Shown here one piece after another: positions 1 through 12,028 of a DNA stretch of 64,000 nt. This DNA comes from Ailanthus altissimus. Taxonomy: Eukaryota > Streptophyta > Magnoliopsida > Sapindales > Simaroubaceae. The DNA lies in NCBI GenBank assembly GCA_946807835.1, contig OX327690.1, forward strand, positions 10,078,501-10,142,500, given 5' to 3'. Each line of letters starts with the position of its first letter. Position 1 is the stretch's first letter. The position numbers and the translations under genes were made by a program. The notes below the pieces were generated by a model that saw only the letters and a program-made list of their open reading frames with translations, did not search any database and had not been told where the DNA came from.

Positions 1-95
1 TATATTTGATATTTCTTATCCACAATTAGAGAATAGTTACAATGAAAAGTGTTTCCACTGTGATAAGATTTGAATAGTAAATATAACTGTTCAAG
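1..95 (+). pseudogene. Ty1/copia gag fragment with zinc-knuckle remnant
   Basis: This stretch closely matches the copy at about 2248-2340. Both read as the end of a copia gag, including a Cys-x2-Cys knuckle start (KCFHCDK). The matching part ends near 95, where unrelated sequence begins. It is therefore a truncated second copy of the copia I/H family in the same orientation. No open frame of useful length remains. The rest of this copy lies left of the window. Confidence 0.6.
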
Positions 96-330
96 AATGG
101 AGAATGGAGATCCTGGGTTCGTAACTGGCCTGCCCGATGGATACCATTCTTATACTCGAAAGGCACTAGAGGATGGAGATCTCGGGTTCAGGAGGAGAGG
201 GGGAGGCTCGTGCATGAGTGGAGTTGTGCTGGGTGCGCCAACACCTGACTGGTGGTGACCAGTGGGGGATAGAGATCCTGATGCTGGTTAGACCAAAGGG
301 TTGGTAAGCCCTAGTACAGCCTTACAATAT
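96..330. other. unassigned G-rich spacer
   Basis: This block is richer in G than its surroundings and has no resemblance I recognise. It contains two similar phrases (near 105-125 and 175-195: gagatcctgggttcg / gagatctcgggttca), so it may hold a short decayed duplication. A 62-residue frame at 70-258 crosses the junction with the copia fragment and is not taken as a gene. Confidence 0.4.
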
Positions 331-1105
331 TGAAGCATTAAGAATAAGTAATTTGAATAACAAAGAACTAAATTTATTAAATATTAAAAAGATATGGCAA
401 TTAAGCGCACATATTGAGTTCAAGTATTAACTCTAGAAAGAAACTTCAGTTCATGGCTATAAGAGAATAGCAACAACAAAAAAAAGAAGAAAACATGATA
501 CAATCAATAGCAAACCGATATAGACATCGAATTGCTCTTGATTACTTTGCCTAAGAAACTCTTTCTGCCGAAGAACGCCTTAAATCTCTCTCTATGACTA
601 CTTCAATTAAGCTCTAATTGCTCTCTAAGACTTCATTGTGTGTTCTTGATGTTCTTGGATGATATTTAAAGGCTGAAGACGAGTGGCCTTTTATAGGGAT
701 TGATTTGAGCTTGAAAATCTCAATTCTTGTCGGGTCAGGAATCGCACTACCGTTGAAGCACTATGTTGTTGTTGCTAGGGCATTGCGTGTAAAAGTTTGT
801 ATCGCTAAAGCGGTGAAGCTCTAGCTGGGTTGTCGCTGGCGCAATGGCAACCGGCGTTAAGGTGATGACTAATTTTTTAAACAGGTCTTTTTTTATTTTC
901 TTATTTTAATCACTGTTTTAGAGTTAGGGCGAAAATCCTTGTGGCACTGGGGCGACAGGCCTATATTTTTAAAACTTTACATTTTAGTCCCTATTTTTGC
1001 TCCTATAAATAACAATAATGCTCATAAATAGTCATTTATTCTCATAAAAAAACTAAAATATCAAAATAAAAATATGAGAAAATATATGACAATATACCTT
1101 TATCA
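331..1105 (+). mobile_element. dispersed repeat family X, copy A (5'-truncated)
   Basis: Positions 331-1105 align almost throughout with 37073-37901 (copy D). Shared landmarks are TGAAGCATTAAG at the left, the phrase GAAGAACGCCTTAAATCTC, a GC-rich block (about 735-860) and the end CTTTATCA. Copies D and E show a further 600 bp or more at the 5' side that is missing here. No coding capacity was seen. The family runs from a TGYG-type start to an ATCA end, so it could be an LTR or a small LTR-derived element. It is not assigned to a named family. Confidence 0.7.
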
Positions 1106-1292
1106 TTTATCAGCACTATAGCATATTTGGTTTTTTTTTATTGTTTTCTTTGAATTTTCATTCCAAATGGCTCCATTAACTTGAAACCTACAAACTGATA
1201 TTAATATACATAAAAAACAACATATTCACATTCAAAATAGGTAATTACCAAATTAAGAATAGTATAACATCATATATAAAACACGCTTATCA
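1106..1292 (+). mobile_element. family X, second 3' tail (A')
   Basis: Directly after copy A there is another copy of the family's 3' end: a phrase near 1165-1195 (GGCTCCATTAACTTGAAACC), like the one at 7416-7435 in copy C, and a terminal CTTATCA at 1286-1292. Two 3' tails lie in the same orientation, suggesting insertion of one copy into another or a tandem remnant. Confidence 0.5.
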
Positions 1293-1319
1293 TTGTGCAC
1301 TGGGGCAGCGTACCAAATT

Positions 1320-1670
1320 GAATTGTTCAATGTAGTAAATTTCAGCAAAATTGAATATTTGTTTTAGGAACCTTTGGGATGCGCACGGTGTTAAAAATAC
1401 AAAATCGATAAAGGTAACAGCTAGGACGTCACGGTGGTGAAGTCTAGCACCGCAGCGCTAGATGATAAGTGCCACGGCACTAGGGTTTCCAAGCCCCAAT
1501 GCCGCAATGCTCAAGGCTAGGCATTATGGCACTGGGGGGTTCTACCTTTAGCGTCGCAACACTAGTACACTAGTGCCACAGCTCTGGGGCTTGCAAGCCC
1601 CAGCACTGCAGCACCAAAGGGCTGGCACCACAGATCTGGGGCATTGCCTCTAGTGTTATAATACTTGTTG
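1320..1670 (+). mobile_element. fragment of copia 5' LTR plus GC-rich hairpin block
   Basis: Positions about 1335-1400 (TTTCAGCAAAATTGAATATT) match part of the 3' LTR of copia I near 8825-8875, so this is a remnant of its 5' LTR. From about 1420 to 1660 follows a GC-rich block of short near-palindromic words such as GTGCCACGGCAC and CACCGCAGCGCT, of the kind carried by family X copies. How the two parts relate is unclear. The copia internal region starts near 1670. Confidence 0.5.
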
Positions 1671-3448
1671 GATTTACAAAAGTCAATATTGCTACAGCGT
1701 AAGGCTGGAGTAAAATACCAATAGGGTCTACTTCTCAATGTATAGTTTAAGGAGTTTAAACTGTTGTTATCCTATTTGAGAGATTAAAAGGATTATGTAA
1801 AGCAGTGGGAGGACACCTTTAGATTAAGAAACGTATAATAGTTATCCCCATGATCTAAAGCATTATTAATTAATGATTAGAAATGTTCCACTATACATCT
1901 CTTTATTAGTCTTATAGAGAAAGATATTTGTCTTATAGAGATAAGATAAGTATAAGCTATATGTATACACATTAACTATAGGGTACTGAGAATTATTTAA
2001 ACTTGCTTAAGAATTTGTGAATTGTTATAGATTCAGAAAAGTCTGGATATATTATTAATCAAAAGATAATTAAAAGGTCTTTCTGATAATATCTCTTTAA
2101 AAGCGGTAGACATTTATCAAAGTGGATTAAGAATAATTTGAGAGTCAAATCATATATCCTGGCCTTAATGTCTAATAATCTTCAGCACGAGCATGTATAT
2201 ATGAGATGTGCAAATAGTATAATGCTCCGTTTGAAAAATTATTTGATATATCCAAACCACGAATAGATAATAGTTACAATGGAAAGTGTTTCCATTGTGA
2301 TAAGGTTTGAAATAGTAAGCGTTACTATTTAAGAAACATTAGTTAAGAAGACCCCTTAAATATCTATTTACCATACATTGACATTTCAATAGCATATGGT
2401 GCTAAGAAGTACAGAGTATATGATACCATCTGTCCTTCTCATATTTGTAAGATGTTACATGATTTGAGCATTATTAGGCAAACATTATTAATCAAATCAT
2501 ATAACTCCCTGTAGTAGACAAAGAGGTTATCATAAGAACATTTAGAATAGTTTCTTATGTTTATATGATAATGATAATATTTTGCTAACTATGTGTCAGT
2601 TAATGAATGGCTGTTATATCTTAAATACAACAAGAATTGTATAGATGAACATAATAAATAATAATTTAGGAACTTTGAATAATAAGGAATAGTGGCACAT
2701 AAGATTGGGTCATGTAGTCGTGAGACGCTTATCTAGTCTGATTAAGGATGGTCAAATATTTGATCTGACTATAGAACTTTGGCCAGTTTATGAATTCTGA
2801 ATTCAAGGGAAGATGACCAAATTCTTGTATAGGTGTTGGACACTGGACTACTAATTTATTAGAACTGGTACATAGGGATGTATTTAGTCCAATAAATCTT
2901 ACTGCTATGGGTGGATTTCAATACTTTATTGTCTTTATCATGATTTGTCATGATGCGGATATGTGTTTTTGGGAAACACAGATCGAAACCTTTTGAAGTG
3001 TTCAAAAGGTCCCAACTAAAAAGTAGAGAAATAAACCTTTATGTATAATGAATGCCTTCGATTAGATCAAGGCAATTTATACATAAGCAGTAAATTCATA
3101 AATTATTTAAAAAAGAATATAATTCTCGCTCAACATAGTCCTCCATATACTCCTCAACACAAATGTGTTTTGGAAAGGAGGAATCAAACTTTATTAGATA
3201 CGGTCCGATTGAGTTGAGCTTCACTGATCTTCTACTATATCTATGGAAATATGCTCTGATAATCTGCTGTTCACTTATTGAACAGAGTTCTATCGAAAGT
3301 CATTCCTTCTACTCTATATGAGATATATATTAAAAGGGAATCGAGTCTTAAATATGTTAAGGCTTGGGGTTGTTCTGCTTGCATAAGAGTTACACAATAG
3401 GATAAACTTGCACTTAAGGGGTATAAGTATCAGTTCATTGGGTATTAC

Positions 3449-3658
3449 ATGCATTTGATGAGATACCAGTTCTATGATCTAGAGGATCGAAACATGTTCA
3501 TTGCTTTTGATCCCACTTTTTTAGAGAAAGAGTTTCTCATAGATCATGAGGATTGTAGAATGATTGAACTTAATGAAGTCAATCAGAATGTATATGAATC
3601 AATGGTGGAATTCCAAGTTCAAATGGGTAAAAAAAACTTTGACACACTCTCTTCATAG
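3449..3658 (+). pseudogene. copia I integrase-RT linker segment (longest surviving frame)
   Basis: This 69-codon open stretch corresponds to the region between integrase and RT in plant copia polyproteins, where the usual pattern is a FYDP-like motif followed by FLEKEF. Here it reads RYQFYDLEDRNMFIAFDPTF and then LEKEFLIDHED. It is part of the copia I polyprotein rather than a separate gene. Flanking frames on both sides carry stops. Confidence 0.75.
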
Positions 3659-4191
3659 GTCGGAAAGAATATCAAGGCTACTAATTAGGTATGTATGATA
3701 CTAGAAGGTGCCATTGGTGTTTTCTTAGTTGAATAAAATGATCATTTAACTTATTAAGAGACGATGTTGAACATCGATTTGGGAAAATGGTAAAATGCCA
3801 TGTAATCTGAAATTGACTATATGCATGACAATCAAGTCTGAGACTTGGTTATGCTTCCCGTAGAAATTATTCCTATTTGTTATAAATATATTTACACAGC
3901 GGCAATGTAGACCTGATATGAAGGTAGAGACATTCAAGGCCCGATTGGTGATAAAAGATTACACTTACAAATCTGGGATCGATAATGAGGAAACCTTTTT
4001 TATCAATGACCATGCTAAAGTTAATTTAGATTTTGTAGGCTATTGCAGCATATTAAGATTTTGAGGTTTGGCCGATGGATGTAAAGATGACATTCTGGTA
4101 TGTATATCTCAAACAAGAGATACGTATGAAATAGCCTAAAGGTATTGCATCTAGTCTAACTTTTAATCTAGTGTGCAAACTGAGGAAGTCC

Positions 4192-4515
4192 ATTTGTAGA
4201 CTTAAGCAGTTTTCCCAAAGCTGGAGTCTTTATTTTGATGAGAAAATCAGAAAGACTGGTTTCATTAGAACAAAGAGAAAGTATGTATGTTTAGAAAGAC
4301 CAATGAGAGCATGATTATCTTTCAATTCTCTATATAGAAGACTTACTCAATGTATTTGTGGACTTAAGCAGTTTTCCCAAAGCTGAAATCTTTGTTTTGA
4401 TGAGAAAATCAAAAAAACTGGTTTCATTAGAACAAAGAGAAAGTATGTGTGTTCAAAAAGAGCAACGAGAGCATGATTATCTTTCAATTCTCTATATAGA
4501 AGACTTACTCAATGT
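4192..4515 (+). repeat. 162-bp tandem duplication inside the copia I RT
   Basis: Copy 1 is 4192-4353 and copy 2 is 4354-4515, with a period of 162 bp. They differ at a limited number of sites (for example gctggagtcttta versus gctgaaatctttg). The duplicated piece covers the end of the RT palm, including the degraded YVDD region. The length is a multiple of three, but the host frame is already broken. Confidence 0.9.
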
Positions 4516-5000
4516 CGAAAATGACATCGGTATATTGCAAGTCAATCAACTAAAAGTTATTAGAGTGAGAACTTCTCCAAAAAATATTTGGGAGAGGCTT
4601 CCTATATACTAGGTATATAGCTTTATAGAGAAAGTTAAAAAGCTGATAGGACTCTTCCAATCTTCGTACATAAACTAAGTCTTGGAAAGGTACAACCTTA
4701 TTGGCTGTGAGACAGTTAATGTGCCTTTCAGACATGGCATTCATCATTCTAAGAGAAAATGTCCTAAAAAAAAGATTAAAGAGTTAAAGAGTCTAAATTA
4801 TCATATGCATCAACTAGAGGACCTTGATGTACGTCATGTTATGTACAAGATCTGAATTTAAATGGCTATAAGTGTTATGCGCTAATATCGGTCTGATCCA
4901 GGTCACAACCATTAAATGGCTATAAAACATATCTGAAATACCTGAGAGGTATAGAAGATATGTTTCTGAATCATGGAGAAAGTTTCTTACAGATGAAAGG

Positions 5001-6226
5001 TGATAATTGTATTTTGGATCTATAATTCGGCCCCATTTATCTTAATAATTGTTCATTTTTGAGTAATTTAAGGGTGATTATGTGTTAAATGTTATTGTTA
5101 GTGGGTTAAATAAAAAAAAGATAAGAAATGATTAAATTAGAGCAAATGATGGAAATTTGCTATAGTAAATTGCTACAATAGTTGTGAACAGTTATATGCT
5201 ACAGTAATATTACTATAGTGACCAATGCCCAAGCGTTCAGCCGATTCTATAGACACCTTATTTCACCTCCAAATGCAATAATTCGACCCCAAACCTATTT
5301 TCTCTCAATCTAACACGTTTTTAACCCAAAAATCATTCCCATATTGTGTAAAAAAAAAATTTTAAGCTATTTTGGAGAGAGATTACACATTTAAGAGCAT
5401 TTTGGCTAATCTTTGGAGGATTCAATTATGGTCATGGATTGATTAGAGGTCACATTGTCTTCATAAATTCGGCTTAGGATTCGTTGTATCATGTTTTATT
5501 ATTGTTATTTAGCCTTTAAACTTTTGTTATATTGATTTAATTTTATTATCCTGGATTATAAATTTTAAACTCAAAATGTGGACTTAATTGTAGTAGTTGA
5601 TTTCCATTATTTTGAATTCAGTTTATTATTCAATTTATGTTGTTCTTAATGCTTTCAATATGCTAGGAATGGTGATTGGATTATTATAGAACATTAGGAT
5701 AAACTTGGAAAAGGCATCCTATTGTTTCGATATATATAACTTGATGCATGATTGTAAAGTAGTATCTATAAGTTTCAATATAAGATAGAAATATACCTAT
5801 ATGACATATTTGGTCAATAAAATTTGTTCATAATAAACCTTGATTTATTCAAATTACCATAGGAACATAAGAATTTGATAAATTAAGGTATAATCCCTCG
5901 ACCATCGAGTTAAGTGTTGTGGTCAATAATTGAATTTAATGATTAATAATGGGATAATGATTTCATATTGAGGGATAACTATAATCCTAGATACTCTTCA
6001 TATAATGATCGCACCACTTGCACTATTAAGATTGATTTGTAGATTTAGTAATTAGTTTTAACATAAACAAAAAATCAATTTATCATTTGTCTGAATAGAA
6101 GCGAAAAGATACAATTTTAGTAATTGGTTAAGAATAATAATAATTCCTCGTGGGATCGACACTCAACTCATTATATATTACTTGTTCTTGATAGCGTGCA
6201 CTTGCGCTTAGTATAGAAATTGCACA
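5001..6226 (-). mobile_element. family X, copy B (minus orientation)
   Basis: Read on the minus strand, the unit starts TGTGCAATTTCTATA (6226). It then has the family's 5' signature (gcgcaagtgcacgctatc ... gtcgatcccacgagg), the middle phrase with repeated ATTGAAAGCATTAAG, and ends AATTATCA at 5001. Length is about 1226 bp. No protein is encoded. It sits head to head with copy C, and together they interrupt the copia I RNase H. Confidence 0.7.
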
Positions 6227-6244
6227 ATAAAGGGACACACTAAT

Positions 6245-7482
6245 TGTATGTTATAGTAGCTAAGTACAAGCGCACGCTATCGTATCAAGTAATATAAGAT
6301 TTTAAGTCCAAGTATTGATCCCACAGGGACTATGCAATCTAATTATTTCAATCAAATACTAAAATTATAACTACTTAACTTTTATTTAGAAAACTAAAAT
6401 CTAAAATTTATTTAACTAACCTATTTCTATCAATTAAATCAACCTAAACAGCAAAAAACAAAAGATAAATTCACCAAAAGATAATAATCTAGGGTATAAA
6501 CTCATCCTCTAATATTTCATTGGACTCATTAATATTTTAGTTTAATCCCTTAATACGAATTGATTAGCTTAGACGCCAATCTCATCATAAGTCTCTGTCG
6601 ATGGTCAAGTGACTATGTTACGCATTTTAACAATCACCTATATGTCTATGGTAATCAAATTAGAATGTAATTCATTAAGATCAAGTCTAAACTATGCCAT
6701 ACATGCCATTTAGGTATATGTCTATCTTAGATAGAACTTATAGTTGTTACCCTATAATCATACATCAAACTATTCTAAGCTAAACACATAAATCCCTTTG
6801 TCAAGTCCATCATAATTCCTTAATCATTCAAAATATTGGCCAGATATAATAAAAGCATTAAGATCAAGATAGAGTGAATCAATTATAATAAGTTCATAAA
6901 CTAAGAATCAATGAAATCCAACTATATACTAGGTTCACATAGTCTAACTATAGAATAATAAGTTTAGCACATCACAAAACCAAGAGTATCAAACCAATCC
7001 AGAATAACAACAAGAACAAGAACAAGAACATAATAATAATAAAATAGAAGAAAAACTAATCAAGAAGACATCTTGGGTTGCTTCTCTCTTAATCTTGACT
7101 TGAAGCTTAATCTTGAATCTTGATTTCTTATCTTTGATATTTAATTTTGTGTTGTGAATTCTTTATCTAAGTTTTTTCCTCTCTAAAGTTTTAATTTTTT
7201 TAATTAGACTTTTTGATCTTTTATTTATAAGTTTACATCTTCAATTTAAGGTAAAACGTCAAATATAAGTTATATTAGTACTGTTTATGAGTATTGTACA
7301 CGCAGCGCCACAGCGCTATGCACCATAGCAAAATTACTGTAGGTCATTTACTATATCAGGTACTGTAGCAATTTTGATGTTTTTGCCTTATTTCTATTAG
7401 ATTTTCATCCCTATCTACTTCATTAACTCCAAACCTACAAAATAACAATAAAATGTATAAAAAGCCTAATCAACCCTTATCA
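6245..7482 (+). mobile_element. family X, copy C (plus orientation)
   Basis: It carries the 5' signature (caagcgcacgctatcgtatc, then gatcccacaggga near 6317-6334). The middle holds CATGCCATTTAGGTATATG and TATTGGCCAGATATAA, both matching copy D. A short GC-rich block (acgcagcgccacagcgctatg, about 7300-7320) follows, and the end is CCCTTATCA at 7482. Length is about 1238 bp, close to copy B. The start is placed at 6245 only approximately. There are no ORFs of interest. Confidence 0.7.
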
Positions 7483-7925
7483 CTCATATATTCAAACTTC
7501 CCGTCTGATCTAGATGGTAGAATATCTACATCTGGTTATATGTTTCTCCTTATCGGTACCGAAGCAAGTTTAAAATATGCAATTTATATGTCCATGCCTA
7601 ATTCTGCCTTAGAGGTAAAATATGTTGTAGATTGAGAAGCTTGTAAAGGAAGTTTTATGGATATTCAAGCTAGTTGCAGAGCTTAGAATAGTTTCAAACT
7701 CAGTGGATCCTATCCTATTATAATGCAATAATAACGAAATAATTGCTTAAGCCAAGAAGCTATAAGACACATTAAAATTCTAATCATGTGGACTCTGAAT
7801 ACCACATAATTAGAAAGTTCTTAGCTACTGGGGATGTAATATTATCTAAGATATATTTCATGGATAAAGTAGTGAACCCACTTAGGTCTAAGCTCCTAAG
7901 GTGTTTGAGAAGAATGTGAAATGTA
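7483..7925 (+). pseudogene. copia I RNase H, 3' part
   Basis: After copies B and C the copia frame resumes inside RNase H. It reads DLDGRISTSGYMF, matching the plant copia motif DLDxRKSTSGYxF. Next come a degraded AEY site (LEVKYVVD), an EACK motif and, with stops, the C-terminal region that normally carries the YCDNN and KHxxxxYHxIR motifs. The longest open piece is 7453-7635, whose first codons lie in copy C. The polypurine tract and 3' LTR follow directly. Confidence 0.8.
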
Positions 7926-7957
7926 TTGGTATGAGATACCAGTATGAATAGCAATGG

Positions 7958-7971
7958 AGCAAGTGGGAGTT
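7958..7971 (+). other. copia I polypurine tract
   Basis: The purine-rich run GGAGCAAGTGGGAG lies a couple of bases before the LTR start TGTTAGAG. It is the expected position and form of a plant copia polypurine tract on the + strand. Confidence 0.7.
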
Positions 7972-9985
7972 TGTTAGAGTTAGTGCTTACGTGCCATTCC
8001 AATATTGTATGAATATTAATTGTTTAATATTTATACAATAAATATTTTAAATAAAATAATTAATATCAAACATATATGGTACAATGTTTGTAATGTTATA
8101 GATATTGTATGATCTGAAGTAGTTCAAATCTAGTCTAAAAGAGTTTGAATCAGGGCTAAAAGCTAGCAACACTGAGAGTTATAAATGTTAAGATTTAACA
8201 CTGCTAAAAGTTAACAGGTTATAAGAGTCAACAAAATCTAAAGAGTTAGAGCTTTATCTGTAATGGGACAAAGACCTGAGAATATACTAGTAATGACATA
8301 GTTTCAAAGAGTTGCAATAGGAGTTAGGAAATGTCATTATGCAAGTATATTCTTAAACACTCTGTCATATAGATCAGTGCATGTCTATATCTGTAGGGTA
8401 TAGATAATTATTCTTAGCTAACCATGAGCTTAGAGTTTGTATAAGTATGCGGGTATTTAGTTAGGACTGGATACTAAACAAACTCATAATGATATCAATA
8501 GACATCCTATGAAGCCATCAATGGTAAGTTCTCTCGAGTTGAGTAGTATTCGTGATCCTTTAACCTGAGTGCTATGGTAGGCTTGTAAGTGATCCATCAT
8601 ATTTTAGTTCCACGGATGTCAGAGACCATTCATGGTCTGACCGCTACATGTCGTTGAGTATGGTTCAATGCTTATAGAGTCTGGTGTGCATAGATATGGA
8701 ATCCGTCAACTCACATAAGTGAGTTATATATCCTGTTATTTTGATATTGTATTTCAAAAAGTCTTGTAGCCATAAGCATAAACTTCAGAAAAGAGTTTTT
8801 TGTAGGTTTAAACAATATTTATTTCAGCAAAACTGAATATTTGTTTGAAGAACCATTGGGATTCGCGTGTGTCAAGATTTAAGAGTTAAGTACATTAATT
8901 AGTTAATCATTATTGTTAACTAATTAAATATTGACACGTGGCATATAGTAAGCCTTTGGTTAAGTTGACTCAAGGTGGATCTCACTTTAGATTAACTTGA
9001 TAATCAAATATTTAATGGCTAAATATTAAATAGATTGGTTTTAAAGCAAAAGTTGCTTTAAGGAAATGAATTAATAAATTCATTTATTTTTTATGGCTAT
9101 AAGTGGTCAGCCATTAATCACTTATTTGAACAAAAGTTTTATTTTATTTGCTTTTTAAATACAAGCCTTAATGGCTAAGTATGGATAGAATTTTTTTTTC
9201 ATTGCTTAATAGTTACGCTAATGTAATAAAATAACAATTCTTTCACGAAAGGAAAAAAAGGGTTTTACTAATATAATACAATTGATTTTCATGAGATGAG
9301 AATATATAAGAGTGACCGGTCATTTCATCTGAGGGAGAATAAAAAATTATTTTTTCATCTTTGTTGCCAAGAAAGGGAGCTAACGGTTTGGCCACTCCAA
9401 AGAACAAAGGATAAGTTTTAACTTTCAAGAGTTGATTAGTTAAACTTGTCATTTTCTTGTTCTTATATTGGCTGACCACCAAAAGGTAATAAAATAAATT
9501 ATTTTGTTTATACAAGAGTTATACTAACAAAAATAATTTCTTTTACTTTGAAACAAATATATATTAGTTAAAGTGTTTAACTAATATCTATAGTTTAAGT
9601 GTTAAACTAAAGATTAATAGTTAATCTCAAAGTTTAAGTGTTAAATTAGTGGTAGAACTGTAGCTACTATTCTAGCAACTCAAGCCTACCCCATTGAGTC
9701 CAAATATTACCAACGGATTCATTACAGGCAGAACTCCAGTTTAATTCATTCCAAAATCTTGCAAGGTGATTCTTCTCAATCTTGGTATTAATGTGATTAA
9801 TATACTTTAAATTTGTTCATTATTGTAATGATGCAAAATTTAATTGTGTTCATTGTTTAGAAAATTAGATTTCTGTCTTCTGTTGTGTATGTAATGTATG
9901 AGATGCATGTATATGTATTAATAAACAATAGACATGAACCCACATGCATGCACCCAATATGATTTAGAACCGAAACCACCCAACA
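7972..9985 (+). mobile_element. copia I 3' LTR (2014 bp)
   Basis: It starts TGTTAGAGTTAGTGCTTACG at 7972 and ends CACCCAACA at 9985. The same start is seen, inverted, at 40625 (solo LTR) and 51716 (copia H 5' LTR), and the CACCCAACA end is shared with copia H at 49804. The three are one LTR family of about 1.9-2.2 kb. Shared inner landmarks include the phrase GAGTTGAGTAGTAT and GGCTTGTAAGTGATCCA. ORFs inside (such as 9243-9515 on the minus strand) are chance frames. Confidence 0.8.
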
Positions 9986-10431
9986 TTTGTAACCCTAAAG
10001 ACATGGGGTTCGAATCCAAGTCAAAATAGAACTCAAAAGAAAGGATTTCTTTTGTTACACGGGCAATGCAGTATTGTGGGTTGGGCATTATAGCAGTGAG
10101 ACCTAGAAACAGCAATGGTGAGAATCTTGACTGGCACCATGGCAATGCAGTATTGGGGGTTGGGCATTATGGCAGTGAGACCTAGAAATAGCAATGGTGA
10201 AAATCTTGACTGACACCATGGCACTCAACTTTCTGTTCTGGGCTCTGTAGCGTTGGCCTAATGTTGGCCAAGTCATCCACATTTTATTGTTTTTCTCTAT
10301 TTTGTGTCTGATTCCTCAATTATCTTTATGCCTTGGTTAGTAAACCTATAAATAATAAAAAATCACAAACAAATATAGCCAAATGCTCTTAATTTAGAGA
10401 AAAACCTAAGTATGGAATAATAGAAATATTA
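9986..10431. other. spacer with a two-copy 79/80-bp tandem repeat
   Basis: No gene is seen. The only structure is a tandem duplication at 10062-10140 and 10141-10220. Both begin GGCAATGCAGTATTG and end with a CACCAT-type box, and they differ at a few bases. The block is GC-richer than its surroundings. Two overlapping minus-strand frames (9918-10145 and 10033-10224) begin with identical residues only because of this duplication. Confidence 0.8.
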
Positions 10432-12028
10432 ATGTATATACGCCTCAACATTGTGGTGATAAAAGAAGATTCTGAAGAGGAAAATGTTGCTCTAGATGCC
10501 ATTCCTACACTGCTTCCAGTGTTTCAAAACCTACTATTGTTTTAGAACCTTTAATCTACTCCTCTTTTGGAGCAAGGGCTTCTCAGGACTTCTACGATTG
10601 TTGAATCCTCGATTCTTGCAGGGATTATCCTTGAAGTCCCAATTTTCATTCTTGATTCCAGAGAAGATTTTCAAAACATCCTTTCAGATGTCTTTAAAGT
10701 TGCTCGAAAGAAGGCGTCAATTTTACGAAAGCAAAGGCCGTTGATGAAGCTACCCGTTTCCAAATGTTACAAATGTTTTGCTCCCAGTGTTTCTGAGTTG
10801 GTTCCAGAGCAAATTGGTGTTGCTACTGATATTGTCGAGGTTCTAATGGATCCTCAAGTCCAATCTAATCCTTCCAAAGGTCCTCCAATGAAGTTTCTTT
10901 CAAGTTTAAAGGTTCATCAAGTTCCATTTGTAGAGGTTCCTTTTGGTTTCTCTGTTGATCCTCCTATGAAGGATTTCATGCCTCTAGGTAAGAAAAGAAG
11001 ATTTTTTAAATTTATTTTTCTTTCTTCTTTATACGCTTCTTTTGTTTCTATTTGTTTGAACTTTCCTAATCTTGTCTTTATCTTATGTTGTTTTCAGAAG
11101 ACATTACTGGTTTAGAGGCTAATTTTGGGGATCCTAGCTCCCCCTACGGAGGTGGGATCAGAAGGGAAAATGAAATTATTATGGCTCCTATTACCTCCTC
11201 ATACTTAGGGTGTAATGAAAGGTTCTAGTCATTCATATTCTATTCCTTCAAAGAATGGGAAGGGAAAGAAGGTTGATCCTAGATCGACTATATTAGAAGA
11301 GATGCAGAAGGTTCCTAGCAAGAGCCCAGGATTGTTCCTGAGTTCTATCCTTGTTTCTGGAAATTAGATATGGAGATCGTTTGAGAGTTAGGTCTTCTAA
11401 GGATTGATGGGGAGGCTTCTGTGGTGATTTTGGGCCATCTGTTTACAAAAAGGGACTTGGAACTGATCCTCAACATGTCCACTATTGAGTGGAAGTAGAA
11501 AAGTGTTGCCTTTACTCTTGTAGTAAGTTTTCATATCTCTGTGATTCTTTTATCCCTTTACTGAAAGGTTTAACTATAGCCATAAAAGCTTATAAAAAAG
11601 AAGTTCTAAGCAGAGTTGGATTTCGTGTAGGAAAACGATGTGCTACTGGAGAGCAAAAATCTATTATATCGAATTAAGATCACAAGGCTGGACGAAGAGT
11701 TGAAGAAGCTCAGTGATAACCAAAGGGAAAAGGCACTGACTGAGGGCCTTCAGAAGATAGTTGCTGACCTTATTGTGAATGTTTCTAAATTATAAGCTAC
11801 CAATGGAAAGTTTGCAATGAAACGATGAAGCTTTATTTCCAGCGGCAAGTAACTTTATTTTTGGATCGAAGCTTCTATAGAGGGTTTAGATCTGGGAAGG
11901 AGCCTTCACTTACCATGAGCTTCCCAAGGATTAAGACCAGAAGCTTGGTTTGTATAGGGGTTAGTCTGCAAAGCATTAGTAGGATGATTCTTGTAATATC
12001 AACTATGAATGAAGGAGAGAGCTTCTAA
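10432..12028 (+). pseudogene. decayed spliced ORF, possible extra ORF antisense to a Tat-type gypsy element
   Basis: I do not recognise the protein. A frame can be followed from an ATG at 10432, through two stops (10543-10545 and 10552-10554), then as a long open stretch 10567-10987. A clear intron 10988-11097 (CTAG/GTAAGA ... TTTTCAG/AAG, 110 bp) follows. Splicing keeps the frame open to a stop at about 11228. Later pieces in shifted frames look like the same protein: a basic stretch (NGKGKKVDPRS) near 11255-11290, a part reading VILGHLFTKRDLELI near 11430-11475, and a charged, coiled-coil-like part (RLDEELKKLSDNQREKALTE) near 11685-11745. Repeat-rich DNA and a minus-strand gypsy pol remnant follow, so it may be the antisense accessory ORF found in the 3' part of some Tat-lineage elements. 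A captured host gene is the alternative. Confidence 0.5.
10988..11097 (+). other. predicted intron in the decayed ORF
   Basis: The donor is GTAAGA and the acceptor TTTTCAG, with a T-rich interior. Joining the flanks extends the open frame by more than 40 codons, which supports a real ancestral intron. Confidence 0.6.

Larger units (their letters stand above)
1680..5000 (+). pseudogene. copia I gag-pol, 5' part (gag, PR, INT, RT, start of RNase H)
   Basis: This is a decayed Ty1/copia polyprotein with many stops and frameshifts. In order I can read: gag with a zinc knuckle (about 2270-2335, KCFHCDK); a protease-area remnant (about 2390-2470); a GAG-pre-integrase region (about 2640-2760, with a degraded WHxRLGH motif); the integrase core (about 2860-3330, GGFQYFIVFI); and the conserved region after integrase at 3449-3658 (LEKEFLIDHED). 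RT covers about 3700-4700, with its YVDD-type box degraded to LYIEDLL near 4480-4505. The start of RNase H covers about 4930-5000 (KYLRGIEDMFLNHGESF). The frame stops at 5000 because family X copies B and C are inserted there; it resumes at 7483. It is not functional. Confidence 0.8.

Noticed and set aside
105..130. GGGTTCGTAACTGG, similar to a tRNA B box
   Set aside because: No A box at the right distance and no cloverleaf; the second similar phrase at 183-195 shows it is part of a short repeat.
9918..10224. Two overlapping minus-strand frames starting with the same residues
   Set aside because: The shared start comes from the 79/80-bp tandem duplication, not from a gene family.
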